The position numbers and the translations under genes are program-made. The notes under the pieces were generated by a model. It was given only the letters and a program-made list of their open reading frames with translations, was not told where the DNA came from and did no database searches. DNA of 64,000 bases from Halobacillus faecis (GTDB lineage: Bacteria; Bacillota; Bacilli; Bacillales; Halobacillaceae). Numbering within the stretch: position 1 is the first letter of the stretch; the number at the start of each line of letters is the position of its first letter. The DNA lies in NCBI RefSeq assembly GCF_007991335.1, contig NZ_BJYD01000024.1, positions 62,001 through 126,000 of the forward strand, written 5' to 3'. Below, piece after piece: positions 44,506-53,931 of this stretch.

Positions 44506-45350
44506 TACTTTTCCTCCTTCTGAAATACCCTTACGTAGTCAATCAGGAATTGCTGAGGAAATTCTGTCTCTTCTCTAGGTGAACCTGGCCAATTCCCACC
44601 AATGGCCGTGTTTAAATATAAATACATTGGTTCATCAGGGATGACTGCTCCATCTCTTTTGTGAACGGCAAAAATCACCTCATCATCAACCATCCACTTA
44701 ATCTCGTTGGTTGACCATTCTACTCCATATCTATGAAAGTCTTTTGAGTAATCGGACCCCTCATGATAAGAAGCTTTACTTCGAAGCTCTCCCTCTTCGT
44801 TTTCCCAGTGGAGCACGGTCCAAATTTTATTTGATTCATGCCCCAAATGTTCCATAATATCAATTTCAGGCAACCACACATTATCTTGATCAGGCATCAT
44901 CCAGAATGCTGGAAATATCCCCTTACCTGTAGGTAATTTAGCTCTCATCTCTACCCTCCCGTAAAGAAAACTGAATTCACCTTTCGTGTGTAAGGCACCT
45001 GAAGTGTACTCCCTCCCCTTAAAGCGCTCTTTTTTACTAGAAATTATTAAGAACCCATCATCTAATAAAATATTCGAGGGAGTATAGTACTGTAGTTCGT
45101 TATTTTTTTCTGCTGCCCAATCTTCAGTAACCCAATTTTTTAAGTCATCTTTCTTTATGAATTCATTATGAAAAATTACTGACCATCCATCTGAAGTCAC
45201 TGGAATCTTCTCTCCTAACAACGCTATTCTTTTCTTGTGTAAAGCTGAATCTTTGCTCATCCCCTTGAGGTCTAAAGGAACCAAAAATGCAAACATGATT
45301 AACATAACGATTGCGGTGGTTAAAATGCCTGATATTTTCAACACCTTCAT
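44505..45350 (-). CDS. GH16 family beta-glucanase-like protein
   Basis: A 281-residue extracellular protein with an N-terminal signal or anchor helix (GILTTAIVMLIMFAFLVPL) and a GH16 jelly-roll domain. The catalytic motif PEIDIMEHLG carries the two expected Glu residues near 167 and 172. It most resembles lichenase or laminarinase-type enzymes. In this operon it may trim or release the polymer made by the adjacent synthase. ATG at 45350 with no very strong site; the frame begins here. AT-rich like its neighbours. Confidence 0.85.
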   Translation of the reverse strand: MKVLKISGILTTAIVMLIMFAFLVPLDLKGMSKDSALHKKRIALLGEKIPVTSDGWSVIFHNEFIKKDDLKNWVTEDWAAEKNNELQYYTPSNILLDDGFLIISSKKERFKGREYTSGALHTKGEFSFLYGRVEMRAKLPTGKGIFPAFWMMPDQDNVWLPEIDIMEHLGHESNKIWTVLHWENEEGELRSKASYHEGSDYSKDFHRYGVEWSTNEIKWMVDDEVIFAVHKRDGAVIPDEPMYLYLNTAIGGNWPGSPREETEFPQQFLIDYVRVFQKEEK

Positions 45351-45544
45351 AGGACTTATCCTAGCCTCTCGTTTTTTATTAAGATGATTTGTTCTTTAAA
45401 AAGAACGTTAGGGTTATTATAGTCCAAAACAGTATTTTTTCAAAGGGATAATATAGGGATATGGAATCATTATTTGTATGTTTTCAATGAATTTCTTCAA
45501 TTTATTACTATTTTCTTTGATTTACATAAAAATAATATCAAATA

Positions 45545-45582
45545 AAAAAGAAGTTATCGGCTGAACCCGATAACTTCTTTTA
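45545..45582. terminator. Terminator-like hairpin near the island's right end
   Basis: AAGAAGTTATCGG and CCGATAACTTCTT arms with a 6-nt loop. A- and T-rich flanks allow either direction; it may serve the alpha-glucosidase gene at a distance, or a lost gene. Confidence 0.75.
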
Positions 45583-45717
45583 GTTGGTGAACCTTACAGA
45601 TCATAGAGATAAGTTCATCAATTAAGTTTAAAAAATGCGCTTCTAAAAAACTAAAGTTTGTGTAATTTGTTACATTCCTTATACATCATTTTCTTGGCAC
45701 TTATATAACAAATAGCG

Positions 45718-45732
45718 GTGTTTTTGTTGAGT
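45718..45732. repeat. 15-bp direct repeat, right copy
   Basis: GTGTTTTTGTTGAGT, identical to 42186-42200. Confidence 0.75.
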
Positions 45733-45857
45733 GGTACAAACAATACATCTCAACTTTTTGTGTCTGAAACTTAATTGGATTTCTTATACTCTCGCCTTTT
45801 TCCTACAGCAGTGCATCCGAAATATTTGAGATGGGCAGGTGTAGTTAATATATTGGA

Positions 45858-47504
45858 TTATATTCTGTACACTGTTCCCTCATAAGAAGCTAATCCATCT
45901 CGATTAGCTTCCGCTTCATTAGTAATTACAATAGGCTTCCCTTGGATTTCTTTCAAGACCTCCTCATCTATTGCCACTTCTTCTGAAGAAAAGTTACAGA
46001 CGACAAGAAGACTTCCTTCATCATCGACACGCTTGTAAGCAAAAACATTCGGATCTTCTCTCATTAACAGTTCAAAACGCCCATCTGTGATTAGATCGAT
46101 CTCTTTTCTCAAGCGAATCAACTGTTGATAGAAATAGAAGACAGAGTTTTCATCTGCCAGGGCTTGCTCTGCATTTATCTCGTTATAATTCGGATTCGCC
46201 TGGATCCAAGGGGTTCCATCTGTAAAGCCACCATTTTCCGAGTCATTCCACTGCATCGGTGTCCGTGCATTGTCCCGCCCTTTCACGTAGATCGCTTTCA
46301 TCAGATCTTCATGGGACCACCCTTGTTCCTTCTTCTCTTTGTACATATTTAAAAGCTCAATATTCCTGTATTCTTCAAGCGTTTCAAAGTGAACGTTCGT
46401 CATTCCAAGCTCTTCGCCTTGGTAAATATAAGGCGTTCCCTGCATCATGTGCAGACAGATGGCAAGCATTTTCGCCGATTTCACACGGTACTCACCATCA
46501 TCACCGAAACGGGAAACGATACGCGGCTGGTCATGATTGTTCCAGTACAAGCTGTTCCAACCGACACCATGGAGCGCGGTCTGCCATTTTTCAAAATTCT
46601 CCTTCAATCTCACGAGATCAAGATTCGTCCAATTCCACTTATCCCCGTTCGAATCCAGATCCATATGCTCAAAGGTGAAGATCATATTCAATTCTTCATT
46701 CTCAGGATTTGTATAGCGTTTTGCATCTTCCGGAGAAGCCCCAGGCATTTCCCCTACCGTCATCACGTCATAGTTTGATAGAACTTCCTGATTCATTTCC
46801 TGCAAAAATTCATGAACACGTGGCCCATTCATAAAATAGGGACTTCCATCACCATTCTCTCCATCGGGATATTCCGGATCCTTAGAGATAAAGTTGATGA
46901 CATCCATACGGAACCCGTCCATTCCTTTATCCAGCCAAAACTTCATCATGTCATAGATATCTTCCCTGAGCTTAGGATTTTCCCAATTTAAATCTGGCTG
47001 TTTTTTTGCAAAGATGTGCAAATAATAGTGACCTGTGGTTTCGTCATATTCCCAGGCAGGACCACCGAAAACAGAGGTCCAGTTTGTCGGTGGCTCTCCG
47101 TTCTCCTTGCCTTCTTTCCATATGTAATAATCGCGATATGGATTGTCCTTGCTCTTCGAAGATTCGACGAACCACGGATGTTCATCAGACGTGTGATTGA
47201 CGACGAGGTCCATGACGAGCTTCATGTCTCTCTTATGAGCCTCTTCCAGCAATTTCTCCAAGTCTTCCATACGACCAAATAGATCATCCACTTGGCGGTA
47301 GTTGCGAATGTCATAGCCATTATCTTCTTGTGGAGAGTCATAGACTGGTGACAGCCAGAGAACATCCACGCCCAGCTCTTTCAAATAGTCCAGCTTTTCT
47401 ATAATTCCAGGGATATCACCGATTCCATCCCTGTTCGTATCATTAAAACTCTTCGGATAAATTTGATAGACGACACTCTTCTTCCACCACTCATGCTTAT
47501 TCAT
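45858..47504 (-). CDS. Oligo-1,6-glucosidase / alpha-glucosidase (GH13, MalL-like)
   Basis: A 548-residue cytoplasmic GH13 enzyme hydrolysing isomaltose, maltose or sucrose-type substrates. The opening HEWWKKSVVYQIYPKSFNDT and Asp201 (GFRMDVINF), Glu252 (TVGEMPG) and Asp325 (NNHDQPRIV) are the catalytic motifs; the DVINF pattern is that of the oligo-1,6-glucosidase subgroup. ATG at 47504 with AGGGAG is chosen. It completes the starch-to-glucose route but lies outside the mdx locus. A palindrome and cre lie upstream. Confidence 0.9.
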   Translation of the reverse strand: MNKHEWWKKSVVYQIYPKSFNDTNRDGIGDIPGIIEKLDYLKELGVDVLWLSPVYDSPQEDNGYDIRNYRQVDDLFGRMEDLEKLLEEAHKRDMKLVMDLVVNHTSDEHPWFVESSKSKDNPYRDYYIWKEGKENGEPPTNWTSVFGGPAWEYDETTGHYYLHIFAKKQPDLNWENPKLREDIYDMMKFWLDKGMDGFRMDVINFISKDPEYPDGENGDGSPYFMNGPRVHEFLQEMNQEVLSNYDVMTVGEMPGASPEDAKRYTNPENEELNMIFTFEHMDLDSNGDKWNWTNLDLVRLKENFEKWQTALHGVGWNSLYWNNHDQPRIVSRFGDDGEYRVKSAKMLAICLHMMQGTPYIYQGEELGMTNVHFETLEEYRNIELLNMYKEKKEQGWSHEDLMKAIYVKGRDNARTPMQWNDSENGGFTDGTPWIQANPNYNEINAEQALADENSVFYFYQQLIRLRKEIDLITDGRFELLMREDPNVFAYKRVDDEGSLLVVCNFSSEEVAIDEEVLKEIQGKPIVITNEAEANRDGLASYEGTVYRI

Positions 47505-47518
47505 CTTTACCACTCCCT

Positions 47519-47536
47519 TATGAGAACCTTCTCATA
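47519..47536. promoter_or_regulatory. Palindrome just upstream of the alpha-glucosidase gene
   Basis: TATGAGAA-CC-TTCTCATA is an 8-bp perfect inverted repeat 15 nt from the start, overlapping the ribosome site region. It could be an operator for a local regulator. Confidence 0.4.
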
Positions 47537-47575
47537 TAACCATAACGCATATCCGAGGTTCACTTCCATTATTTG

Positions 47576-47600
47576 TTGTACCAGGTCATACAGATATTGG
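47576..47600. repeat. Copy of the ACCAGGTCATACA element
   Basis: GTACCAGGTCATACAGATA followed by TTGG closely matches the left half and centre of the 7967 palindrome. Confidence 0.7.
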
Positions 47601-47754
47601 AAAATATCAACTCAATAACCTACTGAATCTTCACAGAAAAGCGCTATGGTACATGATAAGCAAGTTGTAGACGGAAATAAATAATCTTACCGATCTGTTA
47701 GGCACCTGCTTCAGCTGATCACTATCACATAAACGATACAGAATTAGCTACTCA

Positions 47755-47768
47755 TGTTTACGCTTACA
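47755..47768. promoter_or_regulatory. Candidate cre upstream of the alpha-glucosidase
   Basis: TGTAAGCGTAAACA (minus strand) matches the cre consensus with one mismatch. It lies 250 nt from the start, so relevance is uncertain. Confidence 0.4.
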
Positions 47769-47900
47769 AAAACTTGGATCAATTGGCATTAAACTCATTC
47801 ATATTCCTCTATTTCCATAAAGACTTCCTCATGGAAATGGATGTTTCTATAAGAGAAACAATGATAATATAAAGGTATTCACACCATAAGGAGCACCGCT

Positions 47901-49151
47901 ATGAAACATTCATCACACTTGAACTATTCATATAAAGATTACATCGATTCCCCAGAGGGGCTTGCCGACAGCATTGCGGAAACCTTAGGATGTCCGGTGA
48001 CCATTGAAGATGCCAACCACCGCATCGTCTCTTACAGCAAACATGAAAAAAATGTAGATGAAGCAAGAATCGCAACCATCATGAGACGGAAAGTTCCGGA
48101 ACATGTGATCAATGGATTGTGGAAACAAGGCATCATGGCCAAGCTTTTTGAAAGTGACCAGCCGATCATAGTGAAAACCATTGATTCCATTGGTCTCGGC
48201 CACAGGTTAGCTGTCTCTGTCCGCAAAAATAACGAAATTCTTGGATTCATATGGGCACAGACCAATGACCTCTCCGTGACAGCGGAACATTTGGAAGAGA
48301 TGAAAGAAGCCGCCCAGTGGGTCAGCCATCATCTCTTAAGACAGCAGGCAAAAAAGAAAAAAACCGAAGAAAACCGAAAAGAGTTTTTCTGGCAGCTGCT
48401 GACAGGGTCGCTCCAAAATCCGGCAGAGATCAAACGCCTCGCTAAGAAATTTCATATGAATTTGCAAGGACAGCTTTGTGTAGCCGTGTTCGAGTTCACC
48501 GAAGATATGAGCCAGGCGGTAGAGCGCCACGCCTATTACTTAACCGAAACGCTCCATCAAACCCGGATTGTGAACCGGATCTTTGATGACCAGCAGCTCA
48601 TTCTCCTTGTCCGCACCGATAATAAGGAAGATGCGAATGAAATGAATCAGGCGTTCATTCGTGAGTTCACACAAAAAATGAAAGAACGTCTCAACTTTGA
48701 AGACCTAAAAGGAGCGTTCGGGCTGATCTATGACTCACCGACTCTAATCAGTGACAGTTATAAGCAGGCGTTGAAAGTACTGGAATTGAAGGAGCAATAT
48801 TCTGCAGGGCTTCAGCATGTCGACAATTACCAGGATCTTGGTGTCTACCAATTCCTCAATGAACTGTCCTCCCTTCAAAAACGGGAGAATTATAAAAACG
48901 ATGCCTTGACCAATATTCGGACATACGATGAACGTCATAACTCCATGCTCTTGGAAACGTTGAAAGTTTTCCTTGAGAAGAACAGCAATGTCCACCAGGC
49001 AGCCGCCCATATGCACATTCATACGAATACGTTGAACTACCGTTTGAAACGGATCAAAGAAATCGGAAACATTGACTTCAAGGATATGAATCAGAAGACA
49101 ATGCTTTACCTTGATTTACTGATTTATGAGAACGAACAGGAGGATTTGTGA
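47901..49151 (+). CDS. PucR/CdaR-family regulator, AdeR-like activator of ald
   Basis: A 416-residue regulator. An N-terminal sensory region (about 20-140; PVTIEDANHRIVSYSKHEKN) precedes a GGDEF-like middle and a C-terminal PucR helix-turn-helix (HQAAAHMHIHTNTLNYRLKRI). The immediate downstream gene is alanine dehydrogenase; in Bacillus subtilis the similar AdeR activates ald and lies next to it. So it likely activates ald in response to alanine. ATG at 47901 with AAGGAGCACC. Confidence 0.8.
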   Translation: MKHSSHLNYSYKDYIDSPEGLADSIAETLGCPVTIEDANHRIVSYSKHEKNVDEARIATIMRRKVPEHVINGLWKQGIMAKLFESDQPIIVKTIDSIGLGHRLAVSVRKNNEILGFIWAQTNDLSVTAEHLEEMKEAAQWVSHHLLRQQAKKKKTEENRKEFFWQLLTGSLQNPAEIKRLAKKFHMNLQGQLCVAVFEFTEDMSQAVERHAYYLTETLHQTRIVNRIFDDQQLILLVRTDNKEDANEMNQAFIREFTQKMKERLNFEDLKGAFGLIYDSPTLISDSYKQALKVLELKEQYSAGLQHVDNYQDLGVYQFLNELSSLQKRENYKNDALTNIRTYDERHNSMLLETLKVFLEKNSNVHQAAAHMHIHTNTLNYRLKRIKEIGNIDFKDMNQKTMLYLDLLIYENEQEDL

Positions 49152-49180
49152 TTTTACACAAATCCTCCTGTTTATTTTTT
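49137..49180 (+). terminator. Terminator after the AdeR-like gene
   Basis: CAGGAGGATTTGTG and CACAAATCCTCCTG arms (14 bp) overlap the gene's last codons, followed by T-rich sequence. Confidence 0.85.
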
Positions 49181-49256
49181 CATTTTTACCTAAACAAAAA
49201 ATGCGTCGTGCGGGCTATACTTTGGTTACATTCAATTTGAAAGGTGGACGTTCCCC

Positions 49257-50387
49257 ATGATTATCGGAATTCCAAGAGAAATTAAAAACAATGAAAACCG
49301 CGTAGCGATTACGCCTTCAGGTGTCATCAATCTCATGAAAGCCGGACACACGATCCGCATCGAAACCCAGGCCGGAACAGGCAGTAATTTTACCGACGAA
49401 GAATATCGTGATGCTGGCGCTGAGATTGTTGAAACCGCTTCCGATATTTGGTCGAATTCAGAAATGGTCATGAAAGTGAAAGAACCACTGCCATCTGAAT
49501 ACGGATACTTCCGTAAAGGACTTATTCTATTCACATACCTTCACCTTGCAGCGGAACCTGAACTGACAAAAACTTTAGTAGAAAACGAAGTGACTGCCAT
49601 TGCTTATGAAACGGTGGCTGTTGATAACAAACTTCCTCTACTTACTCCAATGAGTGAAGTGGCTGGACGTATGGCAACGCAAGTCGGAGCTCAATACCTT
49701 GAGAAATCCTTCGGTGGAAAAGGGATTCTATTAAGCGGAGTTCCTGGTGTGTCCCGCGGAAAAGTCGTCATCATCGGCGGAGGAATCGTAGGTACGAACG
49801 CAGCGAAAATTGCGATCGGCCTTGGTGCTCACGTTACCGTATTGGACTTGAATCCAAACCGTCTTCGAGAGCTGGATGACCAGTTTGGCAAAGACATTCA
49901 AACCATGATGTCCAACCCGTTCAACATTGCGGAAGCGGTTAAAGAAGCAGATCTAGTTATCGGAGCAGTCCTGATTCCTGGAGCAAAAGCACCGAAACTT
50001 GTCACGGAAGACATGGTCAAAGAAATGAAAGACGGCTCTGTCATTGTTGACGTCGCCATTGATCAGGGTGGTAACTTCGAAACGGTCGATCACATTACGA
50101 CACATGATGATCCGATTTATGAAAAGCACGGCGTTCTTCATTATGCCGTTGCAAACATTCCAGGAGCGGTACCACGTACATCAACGATCGCTCTTACAAA
50201 CGTAACAATCCCTTACGCTTTGCAAATCGCTTCTAAAGGTGTAAACAAAGCTGTAGAAGAAAACAAAGCCATTGAAGCAGGCGTAAACACAGCGCACGGC
50301 CACCTTACTTATGAAGCCGTAGCTCGTGATCTCGGTTACGAGTACAAACCAGTAAAAGAAGCACTTCAAACTCCAGCACACGTATAA
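49257..50387 (+). CDS. ald: Alanine dehydrogenase
   Basis: Ald catalyses reversible NAD-dependent deamination of L-alanine to pyruvate and ammonia. The 376-residue protein has the typical [20 protein letters not shown] start with the catalytic Lys region, the VEGAGxG-like [18 protein letters not shown] Rossmann motif near 170 and the [15 protein letters not shown] signature containing active-site residues. ATG at 49257 with an AAAGGTGG site. It is separated from the regulator by a terminator, so it has its own promoter. A strong terminator follows. Confidence 0.95.
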   Translation: MIIGIPREIKNNENRVAITPSGVINLMKAGHTIRIETQAGTGSNFTDEEYRDAGAEIVETASDIWSNSEMVMKVKEPLPSEYGYFRKGLILFTYLHLAAEPELTKTLVENEVTAIAYETVAVDNKLPLLTPMSEVAGRMATQVGAQYLEKSFGGKGILLSGVPGVSRGKVVIIGGGIVGTNAAKIAIGLGAHVTVLDLNPNRLRELDDQFGKDIQTMMSNPFNIAEAVKEADLVIGAVLIPGAKAPKLVTEDMVKEMKDGSVIVDVAIDQGGNFETVDHITTHDDPIYEKHGVLHYAVANIPGAVPRTSTIALTNVTIPYALQIASKGVNKAVEENKAIEAGVNTAHGHLTYEAVARDLGYEYKPVKEALQTPAHV

Positions 50388-50395
50388 TCCAACCC

Positions 50396-50426
50396 GCTCC
50401 TCCACATTCGTGGAGGAGCTTTTTTC
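50396..50426 (+). terminator. Terminator after ald
   Basis: GCTCCTCCAC and GTGGAGGAGC arms with a 4-nt loop followed by six T residues. Confidence 0.95.
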
Positions 50427-50699
50427 ATTTGAGAGAAAGACAAGACTTCCATATATTTACGTACCAGGTCATACAGATAATTCCAGTTATAACCCTTCTC
50501 CATTTAGTTCAATAGTTGTAATCTATTTCGTTACTCGAAATGTTCGTATGACGGTGATCTTGTCTAATAACCGGGATTAAAGTCTTAGACTAATCTTCTA
50601 TTCGACATTATTTTCAGAATATACAAACAGTTCAATCTACTCTGTATACTTTATCCTTCATTACCTATAATTGGATACATTATGACAAGGAGGTTGGTT
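50427..50699. other. Intergenic region before the thermolysin gene
   Basis: It contains a copy of the ACCAGGTCATACA element at 50461 and otherwise AT-rich promoter-type sequence for the protease operon. No gene seen. Confidence 0.5.
50458..50484. repeat. Copy of the ACCAGGTCATACA element
   Basis: GTACCAGGTCATACAGATAA matches 47576-47595 over 19 of the first 20 nt. Confidence 0.7.
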
Positions 50700-52400
50700 A
50701 TGAAGAAAAAACATGTGATTCCAATGGCTGTCTTATCATCAGCACTCTTAATGGGTACGGTCGCACCGACACAGACCCATGCAATCAGTGAGAACGCAAG
50801 TCCAAAAGCTCACGCACAAATTCAGCAGAAAAGTGTACATAAGGATCATGACAATCGTCCAATCTTTGTTCAGGAAAAGCAGAAAGAACAGTACACAAAA
50901 GCGAATGAGAACTCTGCGAAAACACACTTGAACAAGAACAAGGATCGATTCAAAATGGCTGACCCTGACCGTAGTTTAGGGAACGCAACCGTTACAAAAG
51001 ATGAACTGGGAATGACTCACGTCAAGCTTCAGCAAGAGAAGAATGGCGTTCCAGTAGAAGGCCACCAAGTGGTTGTCCACTATGATAAGGAAAACAAAGT
51101 CCAAGCCGTCAACGGGCAGTTCAACGAGGCGATCGAACAAGAAGATCTTTCTACGAGCGCTTCTTTAAGCGAAACTAGTGGGTTGGAAATCGCCAAGGAG
51201 TCCGTAAATGCTCCTGAGAAACTCGTAGAGTCTCCATCATCCACTCTTGTTATCTATCCATTCCAGGATGAGAATTACCTCGCCTATAAAGTGAATGTGA
51301 ACTTCCTTGGAGAAGACCCAGGAAACTGGTTCATTTATGTTGACGCCAACACTGGAAAAGTGATTGATAAATATAACGCGCTTATGCACGCTGATGGATA
51401 CCAATCTTCTAAAGGATCTGGAATAGGTGTGCTCGGCGACCACCGCAACCTACACATTACCCACAGGAATGAAAAAGGTGTAGAAGCGAACGGAACGGAC
51501 TTTTACCTGTTTGATCAATCGCATGAAAATCTAGACGGCATTTACACATACGATGCACAAAACAGCTGGGACTACTCTGCTTTACCGGGCAAGCTGTTCA
51601 CTTCTCCAAATGCTTCCTTTAATGATGATTACGAGAAACCAGCCGTCGATGCTCATTACAACTCTGAAAAAGTGTACGAGTACTATTTAGAAGAACACGA
51701 CCGCAACTCCAACGACGGGAAAGGGATGGCCATCAAGTCTACAGTCCACTATGGCGAAGATTACAACAACGCCTTTTGGAACGGCCAGCAAATGACGTAT
51801 GGTGACGGAGATGGTGAGTTCTTCATCCCTCTATCCGCTGGACTCGATGTCGCTGCACACGAAATGGCTCACGGTGTAACCACTTACTCGGCAGGTCTTA
51901 AATACCGTTTCCAATCCGGAGCTCTAAACGAAGCATTCTCTGATATTTTCGGAGCACTCGTCGATGAAGAAGATTGGGAAATCGGTGAAGATATCATGGG
52001 AGGAGATGCTATTGCTTCTGGGCGAACATCCTTAAGAAGCCTGAGTGATCCAAGCAAGTATCCTGTCGGTGCAAAATACGCTCCATATGGAGATGGCAAT
52101 GGCATGTATCCCTCGCACATGGATGAATACTATACCTTGCCGATAGGTTTAGATAATGGCGGTGTCCACATCAACTCTTCCATCATCAACCATGCAGCAT
52201 ACATTACGGGTGAGCAGATTGGGAAAGAGAAGCTCGGCCAAATCTATTACCGTGCTTTGACCGTCTATTTGCTGCCGGGATCTGATTTCAGCCATGCACG
52301 ACAATCGATCATCCAATCAGCTGTCGATCTCTATGGTGAAAATAGTGAAGAAGCTCAAGCTACCGAAGGTGGATTCAATCAAGTAGGAATTACAGAATAA
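50700..52400 (+). CDS. Secreted thermolysin-like metalloprotease (M4, bacillolysin)
   Basis: A 566-residue preproenzyme: signal peptide (about 1-27), FTP and PepSY-type propeptide (about 55-225), M4 catalytic domain with zinc ligands His387 and His391 (HEMAH) and catalytic Glu388, third ligand Glu in GALNEAFSDIF, and the C-terminal helical domain (DNGGVHINSSIINHAAY). ATG at 50700 with AAGGAGG is preferred to the frame opening at 50682. It begins a two-gene operon with the M14 carboxypeptidase 13 nt downstream. Confidence 0.92.
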   Translation: MKKKHVIPMAVLSSALLMGTVAPTQTHAISENASPKAHAQIQQKSVHKDHDNRPIFVQEKQKEQYTKANENSAKTHLNKNKDRFKMADPDRSLGNATVTKDELGMTHVKLQQEKNGVPVEGHQVVVHYDKENKVQAVNGQFNEAIEQEDLSTSASLSETSGLEIAKESVNAPEKLVESPSSTLVIYPFQDENYLAYKVNVNFLGEDPGNWFIYVDANTGKVIDKYNALMHADGYQSSKGSGIGVLGDHRNLHITHRNEKGVEANGTDFYLFDQSHENLDGIYTYDAQNSWDYSALPGKLFTSPNASFNDDYEKPAVDAHYNSEKVYEYYLEEHDRNSNDGKGMAIKSTVHYGEDYNNAFWNGQQMTYGDGDGEFFIPLSAGLDVAAHEMAHGVTTYSAGLKYRFQSGALNEAFSDIFGALVDEEDWEIGEDIMGGDAIASGRTSLRSLSDPSKYPVGAKYAPYGDGNGMYPSHMDEYYTLPIGLDNGGVHINSSIINHAAYITGEQIGKEKLGQIYYRALTVYLLPGSDFSHARQSIIQSAVDLYGENSEEAQATEGGFNQVGITE

Positions 52401-52413
52401 GGAGGAACAGTTT

Positions 52414-53613
52414 ATGAAAAAACAAGTATTTGCTGTCGCTAGTTCTATCGTATTAGCTTCAAGTATTGCCATCCCTACGTTTGCAGCTGGAAATCACCCG
52501 GGTACACCCGAGCAGCAAACGTACAACAGCTCGGGTTGGACAGACTATGCTCAACTGACCAAAAAATTGGAGCAGATTGAAAAATCCAGTCAAGGAACCG
52601 TACAAGTCGATGTGGTGGGCCAATCCAATAAAGGACTTGATATTTACCAAGCCCGTGTCGGTCACGGCGATAAGGTCATCCTTATCGAAAGCGAGATCCA
52701 CGGCAATGAAAAAACAGGAACCGAAGCTATTCTGAATCTATTAAGCTATTTGGGTTCAAGTAACTCCCCTCACGCCCAAAAAATCAGAGAAGAGGTAACC
52801 CTTGTTACTCTTCCAAAAATGAACCCTGATGCTTCGGAGCTCGACCGTCGAGGCAATGACATGTCCTGGTCAGAAGTCGTTGAAGACTTCCCTCAACTGG
52901 CTGAGGCCGGTGGTCCGACATGGAACTACTATACCGACCCCAACATTCAAGGGGACGATTACGCAGCCAATCCAGGATTTGATGTGAACCGCGACTTTAA
53001 TCCTAATTTGGATTATGTCCCGGAAGCGGAAGATGTTCCAGGTTCTTCCACACAGCCAGGGTGGTACATTACACCGGAAGCCCAAACGGTCCGTGATGTT
53101 TATAAAAACTTGCAAAATGAGTTCGGTACGGTCGATGTTTTCATAGACCTCCATCACCAGGGACTCTACTATGTAGATGGCACAAGTGACCCTGTCACCT
53201 TGTCTCTATCTGGACAATTCGTCCCTGATCCAAACTCAGAAGAAGGATCAAAGTACTCTGAGTATGCAGATAACTATGATTTCGATTATTCCCGCCAGTT
53301 GAATGTCGCTGCCTACGATGCGCTGCAAGAAATGGGCAACTCACCATTTGACAACATCACCCTTTACAGACAAGGGCTGGACCTGCCTGGTACAGCATTA
53401 GGTTCTTTTGCACTGAACGGCAGCGGTACTGTCCTTTTTGAAGTGACGGGTCAAACGCAGAGCCTGGGGCAGAAGAAAAAAGGAATGCTTGTGAAAGCTG
53501 TGGAAACAGGTCTGAGAGGAATTATTGAAGGTGTAGCGGAAGACACGGTTGAAGATGTAAACCCTGAAGAGTACGAAGAGATCCCTGAAACAGCTTACAG
53601 TCCAAGCTTATAG
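52414..53613 (+). CDS. Secreted zinc carboxypeptidase (M14)
   Basis: A 399-residue protein with a signal peptide ending near AFA/AA (residue 25) and an M14 domain. Zinc ligands are His96 and Glu99 (IHGNEKTG) and a later His in IDLHHQG (247-248); the catalytic Glu is Glu343 (LFEVTGQ). It removes C-terminal residues from peptides made by the adjacent M4 protease. The GDDYAANPGFDVNRDFNP segment is the substrate-binding Asn-Arg pair. ATG at 52414 with AAGGAGGAACAG. Confidence 0.88.
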   Translation: MKKQVFAVASSIVLASSIAIPTFAAGNHPGTPEQQTYNSSGWTDYAQLTKKLEQIEKSSQGTVQVDVVGQSNKGLDIYQARVGHGDKVILIESEIHGNEKTGTEAILNLLSYLGSSNSPHAQKIREEVTLVTLPKMNPDASELDRRGNDMSWSEVVEDFPQLAEAGGPTWNYYTDPNIQGDDYAANPGFDVNRDFNPNLDYVPEAEDVPGSSTQPGWYITPEAQTVRDVYKNLQNEFGTVDVFIDLHHQGLYYVDGTSDPVTLSLSGQFVPDPNSEEGSKYSEYADNYDFDYSRQLNVAAYDALQEMGNSPFDNITLYRQGLDLPGTALGSFALNGSGTVLFEVTGQTQSLGQKKKGMLVKAVETGLRGIIEGVAEDTVEDVNPEEYEEIPETAYSPSL

Positions 53614-53616
53614 TGC

Positions 53617-53660
53617 AAAAGAGCGAGGTGTCGTATTCAGACACCTCGCTCTTACTTTTA
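53617..53660 (+). terminator. Terminator after the carboxypeptidase gene
   Basis: AAGAGCGAGGTGTC and GACACCTCGCTCTT arms (14 bp, 7-nt loop) with T-rich tail. Confidence 0.9.
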
Positions 53661-53931
53661 CCTTTTTATGCTAAACTACATGATCAAATGCTGGTTCAGG
53701 TTTTGTTATAAGATTAAACACCCTTCACAACTCTCATCATCCACTATCTACTATCTTATAAAATCGCTTCCCCCATTCAACAAACCTCCCATTCAAAGGA
53801 AAGAGTATAGGAGAGGTCTAATCTTTAAGCCTTTTAATTGATAACGACCAGACTTTGATTGGTTCTTCTCCCCCCTTAGTAATTCTATCAACTTTCAGTC
53901 TGATAGAATGTTAGAAAAGGAGTGATCCATC
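53661..53931. other. Intergenic region before the CdaR-like gene
   Basis: No gene is seen. It is AT-rich and includes the inverted repeat at 53882-53909. Confidence 0.5.
53882..53909. promoter_or_regulatory. Inverted repeat upstream of the CdaR-like gene
   Basis: ATTCTATCA and TGATAGAAT form 9-bp arms separated by 10 nt, about 20 nt before the start. A plausible autoregulatory operator. Confidence 0.45.

Larger units (their letters stand above)
45351..45857. other. AT-rich intergenic region with terminator and right direct repeat
   Basis: No gene is seen. It includes the GH16 operon promoter area, the 45545-45582 terminator and the 15-bp direct repeat at 45718-45732. The remaining sequence is AT-rich and shows no transposase-like frame. 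Confidence 0.6.
47505..47900. other. Intergenic region between alpha-glucosidase and AdeR-like gene
   Basis: This divergent intergenic region has no additional gene. It holds the palindrome at 47519, the repeat copy at 47576, the cre-like site at 47755 and both promoters. Confidence 0.6.

Noticed and set aside
45590-45857. Possible decayed transposase right of the exopolysaccharide island
   Set aside because: No frame or terminal inverted repeats could be recognised; only the 15-bp direct repeat is supported.
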